This document shows positions 8,285-15,765 of a stretch of 64,000 nt of DNA, in pieces (position 1 is the first letter of the stretch; each line of letters begins with the position of its first letter). The DNA is from Pseudomonas azotoformans (GTDB taxonomy: Bacteria; Pseudomonadota; Gammaproteobacteria; Pseudomonadales; Pseudomonadaceae). The DNA is taken from positions 1,860,001-1,924,000 of the forward strand of contig NZ_CP014546.1 in the NCBI RefSeq assembly GCF_001579805.1, in the 5' to 3' direction. The notes under the pieces are model-generated. The model saw only the letters and a program-made list of their open reading frames with translations. It was not told the origin of the DNA and made no database searches. A program made the position numbers and the translations under genes.

Positions 8285-8976
8285 TGGGTGCTCCTCGCAA
8301 AGCCGCGGGCGGCGCGTTTTTCCAGGAAGTACATGCCGGTCATAGCCAGGACCGTGAGGCCCAGGTACATGAACGCGGCCACCATGAAGAAGGTGAATGG
8401 CTGCTTGGTGACGGTTACGCCGATCTGCGCATGGCGCATGATTTCTTCCAGGCCGATCACCGACACCAGTGCGGTGTCCTTCATCAGGATCATGAACAGG
8501 TTGCCCAGGCCCGGCAGGGCGATGCGCCACATCTGCGGCATGATCAACCGGGTGAAAATCCTGAACCTCGACAGTCCCAGCGCCACACCGGCTTCGCGGT
8601 GGCCCTTGGGAATCGCCAGAATCGCGCCACGGAACACTTCCGTCGCGTAGGCGCCAAAGCACAGGCCCAGGGCGATCACCCCGGCGGCAAAGGCGCTGAG
8701 GGAAAGGTCGGGGTTACCGAAGAACTCGCCAAGGGCACGCATCAGATTGACCGTGCCGAAATAAATCAGCAGTACCCACAACAGTTCGGGAATGCCGCGA
8801 ACAATGGTCGAATACGCACCGCCCACCCACTGCAGTGGCTTGTACGGCGAAGTCTTGGCCAAGGCCCCGGCAAGGCCGAGCACCAGCCCAAGGCACAGGG
8901 CCGTGAGCGCCAGTTTGACGGTCATCAGCGCGCCAGCGGCGAGCGCCGGGCCGAATCCGTAGAGATCGAAATTCAT
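8281..8976 (-). CDS. hisQ: Basic amino-acid ABC transporter permease (HisQ-like)
   Basis: The 231-residue permease begins MNFDLYGFGPALAAGALMTV and shows the EAA loop KGHREAGVALGLSRFRIFTR. HisQ-type permeases heterodimerise with HisM in the inner membrane. The start at 8976 is chosen because it follows the family length; the frame stays open 30 bases upstream (to 9006). It lies 74 bases after the binding-protein gene, a gap that in such operons often carries a stem-loop; GACGCGCTCAAGTGAGCGCGTC (about 9011-9033) forms one here. It overlaps hisM by 4 bases. Confidence 0.85.
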   Translation of the reverse strand: MNFDLYGFGPALAAGALMTVKLALTALCLGLVLGLAGALAKTSPYKPLQWVGGAYSTIVRGIPELLWVLLIYFGTVNLMRALGEFFGNPDLSLSAFAAGVIALGLCFGAYATEVFRGAILAIPKGHREAGVALGLSRFRIFTRLIMPQMWRIALPGLGNLFMILMKDTALVSVIGLEEIMRHAQIGVTVTKQPFTFFMVAAFMYLGLTVLAMTGMYFLEKRAARGFARSTQ

Positions 8977-9011
8977 GGTGTTTTCATATCGCGGCAGGCA
9001 TTGCAAAAAGC

Positions 9012-9032
9012 CGACGCGCTCAAGTGAGCGCG
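9012..9032 (-). terminator. Stem-loop between hisJ and hisQ
   Basis: ACGCGCTCA and TGAGCGCGT form a 9-bp stem around a 2-3 base turn (AG), 18 bases after the hisJ stop, with no T-run. In periplasmic transporter operons such hairpins protect the binding-protein mRNA or reduce downstream expression; that role is inferred here. Confidence 0.55.
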
Positions 9033-9050
9033 TCGGGCATACCGTTCAGA

Positions 9051-9803
9051 TCATTCGATGCTGAAAGGGAAGTACTTGTCGTTGATCTTCTTGTAGGTGC
9101 CGTCTGCCTTGATCTCTGCCAGGGCTTTGTTCAGGCGCTCGCGCAGTGGGTCGCCCTTGCGTACGGCGATACCGATCTTGTCGCTTTCTACAACCGGGTC
9201 GCCTTTGAATTCATAGGCTGAACCGTCTTTGCTCTTGAGCCATTCGTACTGCACGTACTTGTCGGCGAGGATGCCGTCCAGGCGACCAGAGGTCAGGTCG
9301 AGGTAGGCGTTTTCCTGGGTGTCGTACAGCTTGGCGGTGGTGTCCGGCAGCTTGTCTTCCAGGTAGGTGCCGGCCAGCGTCGCGCGTTGGGCGCCGATGG
9401 TCTTGCCCTTCAGGTAAGTCGCGTCGGTCTTGAAGTCCGCAGTGGCTTTAGGCGCGATGAACTGCAGCTTGTTGGAGTAGTACGGGTCGGTGAAGTCGAC
9501 GGCTTGCTTGCGCTCGTCGGTGATCGACAACGAGGACACCAGGAAGTCGAACTTCTTGGCGTTCAGGGCCGGGATGATGCCGTCCCAGTCGGACACATAC
9601 ACTTCGCACTTCTCGACTTTCATCTTGGCGCACAGGGCGTCGCCGATGTCTTTGTCGAAGCCGACGACGTTGCCGCTGGCGTCTTTATTGTTGAACGGCG
9701 GGTAGGCCGCTTCGATCCCCATTTTCAAGGTTTCTGCCATGGCCGTGGCGCTGAACGCCATCGAGACGGCCGCGGCCAGAAGGAATTTTTTATAGTTCTG
9801 CAT
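9051..9803 (-). CDS. hisJ: Lysine/arginine/ornithine/histidine-type periplasmic binding protein
   Basis: The 250-residue protein carries a signal peptide (MQNYKKFLLAAAVSMAFSAT, cut after AMA) and then the SBP_bac_3 fold: LKMGIEAAYPPFNNKDASG, VGFDKDIGDALCAKM, VSDWDGIIPALNAKKFD and LTSGRLDGILAD. Two cysteines (in DALCAKMKVEKCEV) match the disulfide of the LAO/HisJ group. It delivers basic amino acids to HisQMP. The start is the ATG at 9803 with GGAG 8 bases upstream; the frame stays open further upstream, but those codons lack a signal peptide. Confidence 0.88.
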   Translation of the reverse strand: MQNYKKFLLAAAVSMAFSATAMAETLKMGIEAAYPPFNNKDASGNVVGFDKDIGDALCAKMKVEKCEVYVSDWDGIIPALNAKKFDFLVSSLSITDERKQAVDFTDPYYSNKLQFIAPKATADFKTDATYLKGKTIGAQRATLAGTYLEDKLPDTTAKLYDTQENAYLDLTSGRLDGILADKYVQYEWLKSKDGSAYEFKGDPVVESDKIGIAVRKGDPLRERLNKALAEIKADGTYKKINDKYFPFSIE

Positions 9804-9816
9804 GCATGTTGCTCCG

Positions 9817-10590
9817 TTAGCGGTTGCTGGACATGAATTGTTTGCAGCGCGCCGAAAGCGGGTTTTCAAACACCTGCTGTGGCGATCCTTGCTCTTCGAC
9901 CAGGCCCTGGTGCAGGAACACCACTTCACTGGACACCTGGCGGGCGAAGCCCATTTCATGGGTGACCAGCAGCATGGTGCGGCCTTCTTCGGCCAGCGCG
10001 CGGATCACATTAAGTACTTCCTGAACCATTTCCGGGTCAAGCGCCGAAGTGGGCTCATCGAACAGGATGACTTTAGGCTGCATCGCCAGGGTGCGTGCAA
10101 TGGCCGCCCGTTGCTGCTGGCCGCCGGACAATTGCGCGGGGTAAGCGTGGCGTTTGTCAGCAATGCCGACCTTGGCCAGCAAGGCTTCGGCCACTTCGAT
10201 GGCTTCGGCCTTGCTTTGGCCAAGCACGCGACGAGGGGCCTCGATGATGTTGTCGAGGATGCTCATGTGCGGCCACAGGTTAAAGTTTTGAAACACAAAA
10301 CCGATTTCGCTGCGCAGGCGGTTGATCTGCTTACCGTCGGCGGCCATCAGCTCGCCGTTTTTTGCGGCCTTGAGCTTGAGTTCTTCGCCGGCGACCAGGA
10401 TCTGGCCCTGGTGCGGGTTTTCCAGCAGGTTGATGCAGCGCAGGAAGGTGGACTTGCCGGAACCGGAGGAACCCAGGATCGAGATCACATCGCCGTCGCG
10501 AGCGGTCAGCGAGATACCTTTAAGTACCTCCAGCTCACCATAGCGTTTATGCAAGTTGCGGATTTCAAGCGCGGGCGTGGCCTCGGCCAT
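9817..10590 (-). CDS. hisP: Basic amino-acid ABC transporter ATP-binding protein (HisP-like)
   Basis: The 257-residue ATPase has Walker A GSSGSGKST, Q-loop VFQNFNLW, signature LSGGQQQR, Walker B VILFDEPTSALD and switch His in LVTHEMGF. It is the first gene of the minus-strand operon and lies 13 bases before hisJ. It would energise import by HisQM. High similarity in layout to HisP (258 aa) supports the substrate class, but closely related ATPases serve other polar amino acids. Confidence 0.9.
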   Translation of the reverse strand: MAEATPALEIRNLHKRYGELEVLKGISLTARDGDVISILGSSGSGKSTFLRCINLLENPHQGQILVAGEELKLKAAKNGELMAADGKQINRLRSEIGFVFQNFNLWPHMSILDNIIEAPRRVLGQSKAEAIEVAEALLAKVGIADKRHAYPAQLSGGQQQRAAIARTLAMQPKVILFDEPTSALDPEMVQEVLNVIRALAEEGRTMLLVTHEMGFARQVSSEVVFLHQGLVEEQGSPQQVFENPLSARCKQFMSSNR

Positions 10591-11144
10591 GTGGGGTCCT
10601 CATTGTGTTCGTTGCGATCCTGCTGTTGGGCCGCCTTCCTGGCGAGGCGCCAAGCTAGCATAGCGTCTTGATGGCAGCCAACAGCATGGCCGGCGGTAAA
10701 CAGGTGGTGTGCGGCAGGGTGTCGCATCGGCACAGCAGCGTGTCGCGCCATCAACAACCGAACATCCGTTTGAACCCGAAAAACCGCAGGCTTCGCGTAA
10801 AAAAGGGCGCGATGGTGCCAGCTTTGGCCGGGTGTTGGAAGGGTTAACCGGGCAAACGGTGCATATCAGCCCTTTTGTAGGGCGTCACGTACTTTTTGTG
10901 TGTGTTTATGGTGCGTTTATTCGTCTTGAATGTGAGTCGCACGGTAACGCTATAGCGGAATGCCATTGTTCTCAATGACTTGCGAGTCGTGTTGAAACGT
11001 CCTACAGCCCGCGTCAATCGCGGCTCTGTAACATTTTGGCGCAAATCTTGCGTAAAAAATAAAGAACGCCCTGTTGGTTTCTTTTCACGAGAAAGATCCC
11101 GGGCCGGGCGGACCGTTTTCGCAATTCCTCGTAAAGGTGTGTCA
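10591..11144. promoter_or_regulatory. Divergent intergenic region between hisP operon and amino-acid permease
   Basis: This 554-base stretch has no convincing gene on either strand. It must hold the promoter of the hisP operon (minus) and that of the permease (plus). The only strong signal found is the -24/-12 box at 11037-11052. Base composition is mixed, with an AT-richer part about 10880-10960. No terminator or repeat family was recognised. Confidence 0.6.
11037..11052 (+). promoter_or_regulatory. Candidate sigma-54 (-24/-12) promoter of the amino-acid permease
   Basis: TGGCGCAAATCTTGCG matches the consensus TGGCACRNNNNTTGCW at 14 of 16 positions, with the required GG-N10-GC spacing (GG 11038-11039, GC 11050-11051). 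It is about 93 bases before the permease ATG. The enhancer-binding partner is not identified. Confidence 0.65.
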
Positions 11145-12536
11145 ATGAGTAGTACGCAAAGCTCCAATGACCTCGAACAGGGGCTCAAACCGCGTCACGT
11201 CACCATGCTGTCGATTGCCGGCGTTATTGGTGCCGGTTTGTTTGTTGGCTCCGGCCACGCGATTGCAGCTGCCGGCCCGGCCGTACTGCTGGCCTATGCC
11301 GCAGCGGGCACGCTGGTGGTATTGGTGATGCGCATGCTGGCCGAAATGGCCGTGGCGTCGCCGGACACCGGTTCGTTCTCCACTTACGCCGACCGGGCGA
11401 TTGGCCATTGGGCCGGTTTCACCATCGGCTGGTTGTACTGGTGGTTCTGGGTATTGGTGATTCCATTGGAAGCCAACGCGGCGGCGACCATTCTGCATGC
11501 CTGGTTCCCGGACGTGGCCATTTGGGCCTTTACGCTGATCATCACTTTGCTGTTGACCGCGACCAACCTGTTCAGCGTGAAGAACTACGGCGAGTTCGAG
11601 TTCTGGTTTGCGTTGATCAAGGTTGTGGCCATCGTCGGCTTCGTGATCCTCGGCCTGGCCGCGATCTTCGGCTTCCTGCCGACCAGCCAGGTCAGCGGCG
11701 TTTCGCATCTGTTCGACACCCAAGGCTTCATGCCCAACGGCATGGGCGCCGTGTTGGCGGCAATCCTGACCACCATGTTCTCCTTCATGGGCACCGAGAT
11801 TGTCACTATCGCGGCAGCTGAGTCGAAGAACCCAGGCCAGCAGATCACCAAGGCCACCAACTCGGTGATCTGGCGCATTGGTTTGTTCTACCTGCTGTCG
11901 ATCTTCATCGTGGTGTCCCTGGTGCCATGGAACGATCCGACCCTGGCGGCCGTTGGTTCCTACCAGACCGTGCTGGAGCGCATGGGCATTCCGAATGCCA
12001 AGCTGATCGTCGATCTGGTGGTACTGGTTGCGGTGACCAGCTGCTTGAACTCGGCGCTGTACACCGCCTCGCGCATGCTGTTCTCCCTGGGTCGTCGCGG
12101 TGATGCGCCGGCGGTGGCCAAGCGCACCAACAAGAGTGGCACGCCTTACTGGGCGGTGTTGCTGTCGACTGGCGCGGCGTTCCTGGCGGTATTCGCCAAC
12201 TACGTGGCCCCTGCGGCAGTGTTCGAGTTCCTGCTGGCCAGCTCCGGCGCCATTGCGTTGCTGGTGTACCTGGTGATCGCGGTGTCGCAACTGCGCATGC
12301 GCCAGAAGCGCACGGCGGCGGGCGAGAAGATTGTTTTCAAAATGTGGCTGTTCCCAGGCCTGACCTACGCAGTAATGGTGTTCATCGTGGGCACGCTGAC
12401 CATCATGCTGTTCCAGGAAGCGCACCGGGTCGAGATCATTGCGACCGGCGTGTTGAGCTTGCTGGTAGTGGCGGCGGGGCTGATTGTGGCGAGCCGTCGC
12501 AAGGCGCAGAGAGTGGGTGCTGCGGTGCTGAATTGA
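11145..12536 (+). CDS. gabP: Amino-acid permease, GabP-like (APC superfamily)
   Basis: The 463-residue inner-membrane transporter begins MSSTQSSNDLEQGLKPRHVT and has about 12 hydrophobic spans. The APC hallmark MLSIAGVIGAGLFVGSGHAI is in TM1 and a conserved GTEIVTIAAAES in TM6. Sequence style fits GABA or related amino-acid permeases of the AAT family; the substrate is not fixed by sequence. The ATG at 11145 is preferred to an upstream open extension because the consensus N-terminus begins there and AAAGGTGT lies before it. It is monocistronic, with a sigma-54-like promoter upstream and a strong terminator downstream. Confidence 0.8.
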   Translation: MSSTQSSNDLEQGLKPRHVTMLSIAGVIGAGLFVGSGHAIAAAGPAVLLAYAAAGTLVVLVMRMLAEMAVASPDTGSFSTYADRAIGHWAGFTIGWLYWWFWVLVIPLEANAAATILHAWFPDVAIWAFTLIITLLLTATNLFSVKNYGEFEFWFALIKVVAIVGFVILGLAAIFGFLPTSQVSGVSHLFDTQGFMPNGMGAVLAAILTTMFSFMGTEIVTIAAAESKNPGQQITKATNSVIWRIGLFYLLSIFIVVSLVPWNDPTLAAVGSYQTVLERMGIPNAKLIVDLVVLVAVTSCLNSALYTASRMLFSLGRRGDAPAVAKRTNKSGTPYWAVLLSTGAAFLAVFANYVAPAAVFEFLLASSGAIALLVYLVIAVSQLRMRQKRTAAGEKIVFKMWLFPGLTYAVMVFIVGTLTIMLFQEAHRVEIIATGVLSLLVVAAGLIVASRRKAQRVGAAVLN

Positions 12537-12551
12537 TCTGTTGAAGAAAAC

Positions 12552-12579
12552 AATAAGGGAGCCATTGGGCTCCCTTATT
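12552..12579. terminator. Bidirectional terminator after gabP-like gene
   Basis: AATAAGGGAGCC and GGCTCCCTTATT form a perfect 12-bp stem around ATTG. It serves the permease gene and the convergent small gene ending at 12591. Confidence 0.85.
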
Positions 12580-12590
12580 TATGTGTGCAA

Positions 12591-13004
12591 TCAGTCAGCC
12601 GAGCTGGTCAGCGCTTGTGAGGCCGCCACGTAATCCGCCTGGAATTCCGGCGACTCGATCCACGCCAGTGCCGCGGCTTCATCATCGGTATCCGTAACCC
12701 ACTGGCGATATTCGATCAGCGCCGCGAGGATAAAGTCGGTGGCTTCTTCCTCGCCTTCCTGCTCCAGCACCAGTGCCAGCAACGGGTGGGCCAGGAACAC
12801 CGCGCACAGGGTCTGCTGGCTGGTTTCGCCAGCGGTGCGCATCTCTACGAATAGTTCGGTCAGATCCACTGACTCAAGGTCAATGCGGCTGTCATCGCCG
12901 GCAAACGCATCCGGCTTGGTCGCGACGGCGCGCTGCGTGCGGTTCTGCTTGGCCTTGGCCTTGGCCCGGTGGGCACGTTTTTGCTGCTTGTTTGGCGAGG
13001 CCAT
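12591..13004 (-). CDS. Uncharacterised protein with basic N-terminus
   Basis: The 137-residue protein is not recognised. Residues 1-31 are very basic (MASPNKQQKRAHRAKAKAKQ and on), followed by an acidic helical part rich in Glu/Ala (LVLEQEGEEEATDFILAALI). There is no signal peptide or membrane span, so it is probably cytoplasmic; the N-tail could bind nucleic acid. It starts 4 bases after the alpha/beta hydrolase stop, so the two form one transcription unit. Confidence 0.65.
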   Translation of the reverse strand: MASPNKQQKRAHRAKAKAKQNRTQRAVATKPDAFAGDDSRIDLESVDLTELFVEMRTAGETSQQTLCAVFLAHPLLALVLEQEGEEEATDFILAALIEYRQWVTDTDDEAAALAWIESPEFQADYVAASQALTSSAD

Positions 13005-13008
13005 GGGC

Positions 13009-13995
13009 TCAGCGTCCTAGGGTTTTGGGTCTGGGTGGGGTATTGAAGCGCAGGTTGGGGGAAATCCCAAGGGTATCTGCAGTCAATTGGCCGTTTTGAA
13101 GCCACGCCAGTGCAATCGGCCACAACCGATCCTGATACTCGCTGCGAAAAAATGCGAAATGTCCGACTGTTTTTTCGCCTATATCCTCAGGCGCTATCCG
13201 TAAATGAGTGCACTCACTGCCGTCGAAATAACCCAATAACCGTTCGATGGCGGCGACGGTCCCGAACGGATCGTCGGTAATGCTGATTGCCAGTATCTGC
13301 GCCTTCACGCGACTGAACGGCAACTCATCCAGGGCTCTTCCGCTGGGGCGTGTTTCATATCTGGGCGTCGGGGTGCTCCAATCCCGCACCACGCCCGCCG
13401 GTGTATCTTCCAGCCAGCCCAGGCGCTTACCGGGAAAGTGTCCGCACAGCGCGGTCAGTAGCGGCATCATCACATGCCACTTGGCAAACATCTGCCAGCG
13501 CACACTTGCTGCGTAATCGCGCCAGTACGCAAATTGCGCGCCCACGGTCACCATTCGCCGAATGACCGCACCCGACGCCCCGAGCCCTGCCGCGCAGCCA
13601 CCGAAGCTGTGGCCGACCACATCAATCGGCTGCCCCGGGAACTCCCGTTGCGCACGTTGCAACATGGCCTCGAAATCCAGCACGCCCCAGTCCGACCATG
13701 AAGCCTTGAAGCCGCGCAATGAGCCGCTGCGGGATTCGCCGATGCCACGGTAGTCGTAGGTGATGACGTCAAAGCCGTTGGTGAACAGGTAGTCGGCGAA
13801 GCGGGCGTAGTGGCGGCAGCGCACGGAGGTGGCAGCGTTGATGATGACCACGGGGCGTGTGGGATCGGTTCTGATGTGGCGCCAGGTGAAGCCGCCTAGC
13901 AGGTGGCCGTCGGCGGCGGGCTCCTTGAAAGGTTCGCCGTGGTCGCGCGCCGGTGAGGCCGAGGGCAATCGCAAAGAGGCGTCGTTCAAATTCAT
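13009..13995 (-). CDS. Alpha/beta hydrolase
   Basis: The 328-residue protein has the alpha/beta-hydrolase features VVGHSFGGCAAG, with nucleophile Ser130 in G-H-S-F-G, an oxyanion-type region VIINAATSVRCRHYARFADY, and the strand VITYDYRGIGES typical of the family. A late His in GHFAFFRSEYQD may complete the triad. No signal peptide is seen, so it should be cytoplasmic. The substrate is not known; annotation as serine aminopeptidase-like hydrolase would be the usual label. It leads a two-gene unit with the basic protein gene. Confidence 0.78.
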   Translation of the reverse strand: MNLNDASLRLPSASPARDHGEPFKEPAADGHLLGGFTWRHIRTDPTRPVVIINAATSVRCRHYARFADYLFTNGFDVITYDYRGIGESRSGSLRGFKASWSDWGVLDFEAMLQRAQREFPGQPIDVVGHSFGGCAAGLGASGAVIRRMVTVGAQFAYWRDYAASVRWQMFAKWHVMMPLLTALCGHFPGKRLGWLEDTPAGVVRDWSTPTPRYETRPSGRALDELPFSRVKAQILAISITDDPFGTVAAIERLLGYFDGSECTHLRIAPEDIGEKTVGHFAFFRSEYQDRLWPIALAWLQNGQLTADTLGISPNLRFNTPPRPKTLGR

Positions 13996-14178
13996 TGGGT
14001 TTTCGGCCTTTATAGGTTTCTTATTTTTTTAGTAACAGTTCACCAGTTTGCCAGTAGTTGCACCGCGTCTGGCAGGGTCATTAACCTTCGATACCCGCTG
14101 ATAAAGCCATACATCCGAGAGGAACGACAGCAAACCATGGACCGATTAGACTGGCAGGCATCCATTAAGGAGGTCTCT

Positions 14179-14373
14179 ATGAGCATCCCACTTTCTCCCA
14201 TCGTTTCTGAGTTTGAAACTGAAGAGCAGGCTGCCAGCTATGACCGTTGGTTCCGTGCCAAGGTGCAGGCTTCGATTGATGATCCTCGACCTAGTATTCC
14301 GCATGATGAGGCTCTGGCTGAGGTTGAGAGGATGTTAGAAGAGAGGCGCAAGGCTCGCCGTGCTGCTCGTTAA
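14179..14373 (+). CDS. Antitoxin of a RelB/RelE-type toxin-antitoxin pair
   Basis: The 64-residue protein begins MSIPLSPIVSEFETEEQAAS and ends in a basic Arg/Ala-rich helix. AAGGAGGT lies 7 bases before this ATG, a near-perfect ribosome site, so an in-frame start 42 bases earlier is rejected. The segment DRWFRAKVQASIDDPRP resembles short RelB/StbD-like antitoxins that replace a DNA-binding domain with a toxin-wrapping tail. It overlaps the toxin gene by 14 bases, the usual order. GC is visibly lower than in neighbours. Confidence 0.78.
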   Translation: MSIPLSPIVSEFETEEQAASYDRWFRAKVQASIDDPRPSIPHDEALAEVERMLEERRKARRAAR

Positions 14374-14671
14374 GTGGCGACCCGAGGCTATTGTGGCCTT
14401 GACTGAAATTATTGATTTCATTGAGCAGTACAACCCCGTTGCAGCGGCTTCGCTGCACCGTATCATTGTTGCTGCTACTGAACATTTGTCTTCAATGCCG
14501 TATGGATTCAAGCAAGGCCGCTTGTCAGGCACTCGGGAAATGGTCGTTCATCCAAACTATTTAGTTGTGTATCGAGTGATGGAGCAGGTTGAAATTCTGA
14601 CCGTACTGCACACACGTCAAGAATACCCCTCGGATGCAATCGTTCCGCTCCACTCGACCTTGCGCCAATAG
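14360..14671 (+). CDS. RelE/ParE-family toxin
   Basis: The 103-residue protein fits the RelE/ParE superfamily in length and pattern: WRPEAIVALTEIIDFIEQYN, then SLHRIIVAATEHLSSMPYGF, the core RLSGTREMVVHPNYLVVYRV and the closing strand VEILTVLHTRQEYP. ParE-type members poison gyrase and RelE-type members cut mRNA at the ribosome; the sequence alone does not decide. The start is GTG at 14360, inside the antitoxin gene. Neighbouring genes are unrelated, so this is a small accessory module. Confidence 0.82.
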   Translation: MLLVKWRPEAIVALTEIIDFIEQYNPVAAASLHRIIVAATEHLSSMPYGFKQGRLSGTREMVVHPNYLVVYRVMEQVEILTVLHTRQEYPSDAIVPLHSTLRQ

Positions 14672-14712
14672 ATGCATAGGCTTACACCTTTGCGATCTAC
14701 CAAGGCGTTTTC

Positions 14713-15678
14713 ATGACCCGCGATACCCTCGAACGCAACCAGATGCCTTTGTACTTCGTAGTCGTGCTGCTGGCTGCCGGTTTCGGCCTGCTCGCCCCCT
14801 CATTCGCCCACCACCTCAGCGCACTGATCACACCCACCATCGCGGTGCTGATGTACGCAATGTTCCTGCAAATCCCCTTTCTGGACGTGCGCCAAAGCCT
14901 TAGCAACAAACGCTTCCTGTCGGCATTGCTGCTCGCCAACTTCATCCTCATTCCGTCACTGGTATGGGCATTGACCCAAGGCCTGGCAGGACGCCCGGCA
15001 CTGCTGGTAGGGGCGTTGCTGGTATTGCTGACCCCGTGCATCGACTACGTGGTGGTGTTTACCCATATCGGCAAGGGCGATTCGCGGCTGATGCTGGCGG
15101 CGACGCCGGTGTTGTTGTTGCTGCAGTTGGCGTTGTTGCCGATCTATCTGAGCGTAATGCTCGGTACGCAATCTGAGGTGGTGGTGGAGGTGGGGCCGTT
15201 TATCGAGGCGTTCTTCCTGCTGATCGTGGTGCCGATGGTTCTGGCGGTGCTCACCACTTCCCTGGCACGGCGATCATCGCTCGTCAGTGCCTGGAACGAC
15301 GCCTGGGCCTGGATGCCGGTGCCAGCGATGGCGCTGGTGCTGTTTGTGGTGATCGGCTCGCAAATCACCTCGGTGGTGCGGGATATCAACCTGTTGCTGC
15401 CGGTGATCCCGGTGTACATCGCTTTCCTGTTGCTGGCGCCGTTGATGGGCGCGCTGGCATCGCGGCTGTTTGCGCTGCCTGCGGTGACGGCCAGGGCGGT
15501 GACGTTCAGCGCATCGACGCGCAATTCACTGGTGGTGTTGCCCTTGGCGCTGGCGCTGCCGGAGGATGTGCGCGGGTTGGCGGCGACAGCGGTGATCCTG
15601 CAAACCCTGGTCGAACTGCTGGGTGAGTTGATTTACGTTCGATTGATCCCGAAATGGGTGTGGCCCGTGGGTCGGTAA
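14713..15678 (+). CDS. ArsB/Acr3-like transporter (bile acid:sodium symporter superfamily)
   Basis: The 321-residue inner-membrane protein has about 10 hydrophobic spans and resembles the arsenic-resistance branch of the bile acid:Na+ symporter superfamily: ITPTIAVLMYAMFLQIPF, LVLLTPCIDYVVVFTH and FSASTRNSLVVLPLALALP. Acr3 proteins expel arsenite and have a Cys in the TM4 motif; Cys in TPCIDYV is at the comparable place. There is no arsR, arsC or arsH beside it, so the substrate is open. It lies 41 bases after the toxin gene but is probably independent. Confidence 0.7.
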   Translation: MTRDTLERNQMPLYFVVVLLAAGFGLLAPSFAHHLSALITPTIAVLMYAMFLQIPFLDVRQSLSNKRFLSALLLANFILIPSLVWALTQGLAGRPALLVGALLVLLTPCIDYVVVFTHIGKGDSRLMLAATPVLLLLQLALLPIYLSVMLGTQSEVVVEVGPFIEAFFLLIVVPMVLAVLTTSLARRSSLVSAWNDAWAWMPVPAMALVLFVVIGSQITSVVRDINLLLPVIPVYIAFLLLAPLMGALASRLFALPAVTARAVTFSASTRNSLVVLPLALALPEDVRGLAATAVILQTLVELLGELIYVRLIPKWVWPVGR

Positions 15679-15765
15679 ACACCGGAATATTCAGGTCTGT
15701 TCAGGCGCTATTCAGCAGGGCAGTCGGCACCATAAGTCGGCGCCCCTTACTTGACAGGTCAACCG

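Noticed and set aside
10709..10978. 89-codon frame in the hisP-permease intergenic region
   Set aside because: No ribosome site, no domain, and codon usage unlike neighbouring genes; the region is needed for two promoters.
14137..14178. Earlier in-frame start for the antitoxin gene
   Set aside because: The ATG at 14179 has an AAGGAGGT site 7 bases upstream, which lies inside the longer version.
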